Shown: piece by piece, positions 58,896-64,000 of the stretch
Layout: every line of letters begins with the position of its first letter
Position numbering within the stretch: the stretch's first letter is position 1
Origin: Alisma plantago-aquatica
Lineage: Eukaryota; Streptophyta; Magnoliopsida; Alismatales; Alismataceae
Assembly: GCA_963693085.1 (NCBI GenBank)
Contig: OY856409.1
Span: 1,165,953,249 to 1,166,017,248 of the forward strand
DNA length: 64,000 nucleotides
Direction: 5' to 3'
The notes under the pieces: model-generated
Told to the model about the DNA's origin: nothing
Databases searched by the model: none
What the model saw: only the letters and a program-made list of their open reading frames with translations
Position numbers and translations under genes: made by a program

Positions 58896-59267
58896 GTGAT
58901 AGGTCAGATAGAGTTATTTCATTCTGATTTGCCTTCTTGCTTTATATCTATTTTAGTTGACCCAGGTGCAACACACTCTTTTATGACTCGAGAAGTGATT
59001 GCTAGTTGTTCTTTTCTTGTTAGTCATAGAGCTAATAGCCTTCATTTAAAAACCCTTTTAGTTGGTTCCTTTGAGTTGCGGGATGTGTGTCCTTCATGTG
59101 TCCTTTCTTTATTAGGGCATAGCATTCAAGTGGATCACATACCACTTGACATGCATGGATTTGATGTGATCCTTGAAATGGATAGTTTGAAGAAGTATCA
59201 GGTGGTCTTGGATTGTAGTTCCAAGGTGGTGATATTTGTCAATGGCGATGAGATGTGGGTCTTCTGA
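58896..59267 (+). pseudogene. Element F protease region
   Basis: A 123-aa open stretch of the F pol. The retropepsin active site reads LVDPGATHSFM, followed by CPSCVLSLLGHSIQVD, LDMHGFDVILEMDSL and YQVVLDCSSK, all aligned with the A protease. The region before it (VNP) joins to the end of Gag as in A. This copy has fewer breaks than A but sits in a broken gag-pol, so no active enzyme is expected. Confidence 0.88.
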
Positions 59268-59279
59268 GGAGATAAGATG

Positions 59280-59717
59280 ATTCTTCCAACCTATTTGGTG
59301 TCAATGATGGTGGCGAGAAGCCGATGAGGCAGGGTTGTGATGCATTCTTGGCACATGTAATGGATACCAAGGTGAGGAGTCCAAGTCTCTAGGAAGTGCC
59401 AGTGGTTTGTGAGTTCGAAGACGTGCTTCCAGATGAGTTTCTTGGTGTTCCCCCAGTCAGAGAGATTGATTTTGAGATTAATCTAGTACCCACACATAGT
59501 CGATAGAACATACACTATACAGAATGACACTAGCTGAGATGTTAGAGTTGAAGAAACAGTTGCAAGAGCTGCTTAAGAAGGACTTTGTATAACCGAGTAC
59601 ATCTCTTTGGGGTGCTCCCGTGTTGTTTGTCAAGAAGAAGGATGGATCTATGAGGTTGTGCATTAATTACAAATAATTGAACAAGGTGACTGATAACATC
59701 CAAATTCAGGCATCTAT
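59280..59717 (+). pseudogene. Element F reverse transcriptase, 5' fragment
   Basis: Start of RT with stops and frameshifts: VPVVCEFEDVLPDEF-like text near 59400, MLELKKQLQELL near 59540, then [20 protein letters not shown] near 59605-59660, one stop and LNKVT. The palm and catalytic motifs are missing because LTR C begins at 59718. Confidence 0.85.
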
Positions 59718-61275
59718 TGTAACATCCCTGACCTGGGTTATTCTTTAACCCTAGATGTTTTGTTTAAGAAAGATAATTATATGCTTTCTCTTATCTTTTG
59801 AAAAGTAATTAAGTCTCAAGAGGAACTTATGTTTCAATTTTAGTCCTTTTGAATAATGCTGAAAACAATGTGTTGCCTGTTTGGACTAAAGTGCAAATTA
59901 CCCAAGTTGAGGGGTTAACTTACAAATGTTACATGATAAATTGTTCCTCAAGTGTTATAGCATCATAAGAATGAGAATGATGCAGAGGTATGGCTTGTAG
60001 AAGCCTGATCACCAAGAAATAGCTTATTAAGCAATGTTTGTGCATTAAAACCTAGTTTTGGTGTAATGAGCAATTTACCCAAAACCTAGGGTTCAATATG
60101 CAAAATACCACTTTAGAGAGTCAATAATGTTTCTTGGTATCAATTAGAGACAAGAAAATTAGAGGGGTGTCTCATTTGAATCTCTTTGGAAGAGAGAGAA
60201 TCTTGATATTAAAATAATCAAGATTTAAGTATAATTGAAACCCTAATTCAATTTAATGCAAAAATAAATATATTAATGGAAGTGCCCTTCAACCAAAAGT
60301 GTGATGACTGAATTTGTATAAGTGTGGACGTCCTTATGCCTTTCAATGGCACCTAAATATCTAAAGTGAGTGGAGAGCCCACTCACATTAGTTAAAGAAA
60401 AAGTAATATCCACTCATTTTTGGATATTATTATTATATTGATTAAGGTGCTTACTTTGTTTTCTTTAATTCATGGATAAAAAAGAGGATTTTGAAGGAGA
60501 GGATGATGGATTCGCATGCAAGGAAGAGAGGGGGATAAGTGGCGCCAATTTTGGGAATTAAAGGATTTTTATAACACTTTCTCTCTCTTGAAATTCCCTT
60601 ACATATATCCCATTTTTTCACCCACATGAAAGACTCTTTTTCGACTCTTCTTTCTTTCCTTGCTTTGGCCTAACACAAGGGAGCTTAGGAGAAATCAGAG
60701 GATGTACCCCAACCTGTCGGTAAGCTCCATAGTCATCTTCAACCTTGATATCATGGTGGAAATCGAAATTCAATGCTTATTTTCTTCTTTTCTCCATTCA
60801 ATGCTCAACCTTGATCATCCTTTGCATCCAAAGACTTGAGAACGGACCTTAGACAGTTGAGAAAGCTTCATTCACCATTGAAGACGTGAAGCTTAAAGCT
60901 TGGATTCAACTTTGAAGGAGGGTTATATAACTTGAACCCTTAAATTTTATTACTGATTTCATTTCTTCATCATGTATTGTTTCCTTTTTCTTTCCCAAAT
61001 TTCTTTGTGATTAATTGTTGAAATCACCACAAAGATCACAGAAAATTTCATAGGTTTGAAGCTAGAAGATGATGATTTCATCTTAGCACACACCTCAATT
61101 TATATCATGAGCTAACGGTTTGCACTTTGATGACCAAACGGTCTCAAGATCGTTTAGTGATCAAACAGTCTCAAGACTGTTTGAGGGAAAACGGTCTCAA
61201 GACCATTTGAGGTCAAATGGTCTCAAGATCGTTTGGGGTCAATTGCTGATATAGTTGGTCAAACGGTCTCATCTA
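59718..61275 (+). mobile_element. LTR C, relative of the B LTR, partial
   Basis: It starts TGTAACATCCCTGACCTGGG inside the F reverse transcriptase and aligns over its first 500 bases with the start of the B LTRs (shared 'caagaggaacttatgtttca' and 'gtgcaaattaccca' blocks). It keeps the ggttatataacttgaaccc block at 60920-60939 and a short AAACGGTCTC array at 61114-61271. Similarity to B is lost after about 61275, so the LTR is truncated or interrupted there. No coding region. Confidence 0.82.
61114..61271. repeat. AAACGGTCTCAAG inverted-motif array in LTR C
   Basis: About eight copies of a word like CAAACGGTCTCAAGA with reverse-complement partners (GATCGTTTGG, GACTGTTTGA). The inner bases differ from B (CTCAAG against CTTGAG), so the array changes by family but keeps its core ACGGT. 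Confidence 0.85.
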
Positions 61276-64000
61276 GCCTCTAGCTATATTAGATAACTAC
61301 CTCTTAACAAGAGCATCCATTACCACTTCACATCTGTAGGTGCTAGGTAATGTGGAAGACATACACCTCCATGTATTCCACTTATCATCTCACCTCAAAC
61401 TCTAAGTCTATCTTCATCAGAACACTCTGAGATCAACCTCTTGGTTATCAAACTCAACCTTGTATCACTTGCAAATTCCACATAGATCATTATACAACAT
61501 CCTCACAAGATGACCACCTTAGTTCTCTTGATGTTTGTAAGCCATCTACATATCGCTTACTCCATGACGGTATGTTATCATCTCTGTCCTCATACCTCAT
61601 CGCAACGTTCCAACTCACTTCATCTTTTATCCTTGGTGTATGTTGTGTGTACTATCCTATCTCTCACCCCCATAACAAGAGGAAATAAACATTTGGCTGC
61701 AGTCCAAATACATAGTTCTTCATGTTCCAAGAGTAGAGATGGTACATCCCACATTGCCAATACACTTTCAAATCTAAGTTGAAATGTGCAACATATGTCT
61801 CTACATCACAAACATCATGATATCAAAGTTACTTCCACGGGAAACTCGAACCTACTTGGGTCACCACACAATCCTTCGTCATCTCCTCTAGGTTTGTAGG
61901 GTGATGACACTTTTGGGGTCATCCCTCTGCCCTTATGCATCTAGAGAGTGCCCTACTCATCTGCCCTTTGGGTCCCATGAGTTCATGAAGGTGATCAATC
62001 TCCTAACCCATGGCCCTCAGACAATGATAGTTGTTACCTCCCGACCCTATGGTCATGTGCAACTAGGGAATTAGGAAACTCCTACTTCCATCAGTCTTAT
62101 CCCTACCTGACCCTAGGATAGACTTAGGATTCTAACATAGTACATGTCTAACTCAGAACCTTACCCAAGTCTCCATCATCTCTCTCTGCATTCATGGGTT
62201 GTCTTTCATCCTTTCATTGGGGTCATGGCGACCTGCCTACCTTAGTCAGGCCCCATACCGGTTACCTCCTTGGTAACACATCCACATGCACTTAGAGATG
62301 GTTATCTATGGGTCAACAGGTTCATTCTCATACCATGTACTTTTCACTTAGCTTCTCAAGATTTTATGAGATCTCTTTAGGTTACCTCAAAGCCAACAAA
62401 ACTGGTATACACCCTACAAAAGGGTCCCTCTCCCAGGGTGGGAGGAAACTACACCTTGATAACAAAGGTCACAGACGTCTAGGGTTTACATCCACCTGAG
62501 CATGCTTAACCCTAGCAAGCTACTAAGGCACAACCAGACCACCTACTAAACCATGCTAGGTCATACCTGTTCTCATCCTCAACATTGGACCAAGAACAAA
62601 CCTTCTCATGTCACCGCCTTAGCTGTGAGGGTTTCATCAAGCATACCTTAAACTTAAGGGGTTTCCCTTTCCCCCAAACATGAGGAGTACTATGCTCGAA
62701 TCTATAAAAATTCAAATCTCATCATGAGCATTAGGTACACCACTTCCCCTCTTAGGCCTAGGTTCACTCTTTGGATGTCCAATTGCATGCTCAACCTTTT
62801 AACCACGTACCAAACATGTAAGAGGTATAAAATGCATGCCCTATAACCATTCCACTTGAACAAAACCTCATAGTGGAATCCTCCTCAAGGACAACTGACC
62901 AAGTGTAAGGCTTCACAACTTGTCACTAAACCTCTTCATGATCTCAGGAACTCTTCTTCCCATCTCAGAAGGTAAACACCTATACCATAGGTACCGGCAG
63001 TCTCATCCTCCCTCTAGGGTTTGGTTCCTCTAAAGGAAACCAAGATATGATCAGCCTCTAGGGATCATGCATGAGGCAACCACTATCATCCACTTAGGTC
63101 GCATCATCCTCAACTCCCACTATTCCTCATGTCTCAGAGTCTAAGCTTCCATACTTCTTGCTCGAGTCCTGCTTTCTCTCTCTAGAGTTAACTCCACATC
63201 CATCCTTACTACTAGAGGTCCTCTCTTCATGAAGGATCAATCTCACACACACACCTCTACATGGGTGAAGCCTATGTTCAAACTTACATTTGCTCGACAT
63301 TATTCATAGCTCTTTATGCTTATTTCATAAGCCATCCATCATACTTACTGGCAAGGGTTTCAACTTACTGTCGCACCATTAACATACTCTAGGTGCATGT
63401 TATCCCCAACTTACATAAGCCCATAGGGTTTCTATAGGTTCTTCACTAACCTCATCAATGAAGGAGCTATCCTTCACTCTAACATGCACAATCCTTTCCA
63501 GGGTTGGGTCACCAAAGGTACTAGGTTATCTAACCTCTCATGGCTCGTATGGCTTCCCAAGGTGTGTCCATCCAAACACTTGGTCAACCATGATATCTAA
63601 ATCATCATGTCATCTCTCTCTAACCTTCACTTAGGGTTAGGGTTAACATCATCCTCAGAGGATGTGCTAGGTCTCTACTTTTAATGGAGATCTCTACCTC
63701 CAAGACTAACTCTCTCTTTACTTATCCTCCTGACAAGAAGGTCGAGCCTCAGGTATCTCCTGAGGGCATGACAACTTATGTCATACGACCTAAGCATGTA
63801 TCTATTCCTTTACGCTTAATCTATTAAGCTTATATCCATGACATCTTATTTACATAATTTTTATTAATTTGGTGGAGGATTCCTTAAACCTTATCAACCT
63901 TACCCATACCTCAAGAGGGTGAGGAAAAGAGAGAAAACCCTAATCCTTATAATCCTTAACAACATTTGAGGTGAGAAGGGATGAACAAGATGAGAGAGTC
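61276..64000. other. Unclassified repeat-like sequence at the right edge
   Basis: 2.7 kb of CT-rich sequence without a convincing open frame, RNA gene, LTR terminus or match to the elements above. The open frame at 61510-61782 (90 aa) has no family features. The frequent 'aaccctag' words resemble other LTR sequence here. It may be the LTR or internal region of an element whose diagnostic parts are outside the window. Confidence 0.4.

Overview
This is plant nuclear DNA made almost entirely of nested LTR retrotransposons. The evidence is Ty3/gypsy chromovirus and Ty1/copia Gag domains, primer-binding sites complementary to the plant initiator-Met tRNA (TGGTATCAGAGC type), 5-bp target-site duplications (TSDs), AT-rich composition and a tRNA-derived SINE. 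I see no host protein gene, rRNA or functional tRNA gene. The species cannot be named; a repeat-rich, probably pericentromeric or intergenic, region of an angiosperm is most likely.

Left part (1-14014 and 41321-42469). The oldest visible host on this side is element D, a gypsy element on the minus strand with about 4.3-kb LTRs. Its decayed gag lies at 9442-10713. Element E (minus strand, 3.46-kb LTR, 3.7-kb non-coding internal region, LARD-like) sits at the start of D's protease region. The left LTR of E is itself split by a copia LTR (1-1070). E also carries a short poly(A)-tailed retrosequence with a 17-bp TSD.

Middle (14015-41315). Element A is a plus-strand chromovirus, probably Tekay/Del-like, with the order gag-PR-RT-RH-INT-chromodomain. 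It is inserted in the LTR of D with TSD aaaag. All its coding regions carry stops or frameshifts. Element B (22801-37319, minus strand, TSD cttct) is inserted just before the stop codon of A's pol. B has giant 6.1-kb LTRs around only 2.3 kb of internal DNA, which encodes a single 247-aa Gag-like protein with two zinc knuckles. The order of insertion is therefore D, then A, then B.

Right part (42470-64000). Element F, from the same family as D but on the plus strand, starts at 43769. Its 5' LTR is split by solo LTR G (45994-49355) and by H (49400-55380). H is a very young copia-type, gag-only (TR-GAG) element with about 99.5% identical LTRs, a perfect TSD, PBS and PPT, and an intact 547-aa Gag. 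The gag of F has an in-frame stop and a SINE insertion. Its pol is cut in the reverse transcriptase by C, a plus-strand LTR related to B. I could not classify 61276-64000.

The most unusual signal is that every long-LTR gypsy family here carries its own array of short inverted motifs at an equivalent LTR position, shortly downstream of a conserved GGTTATATAACTTGAACC-like block. H carries comparable TCGGTCGA/TCGACCGA hairpins in its LTRs and also downstream of gag. The two elements whose only coding region is still open, B and H, are both gag-only and non-autonomous.
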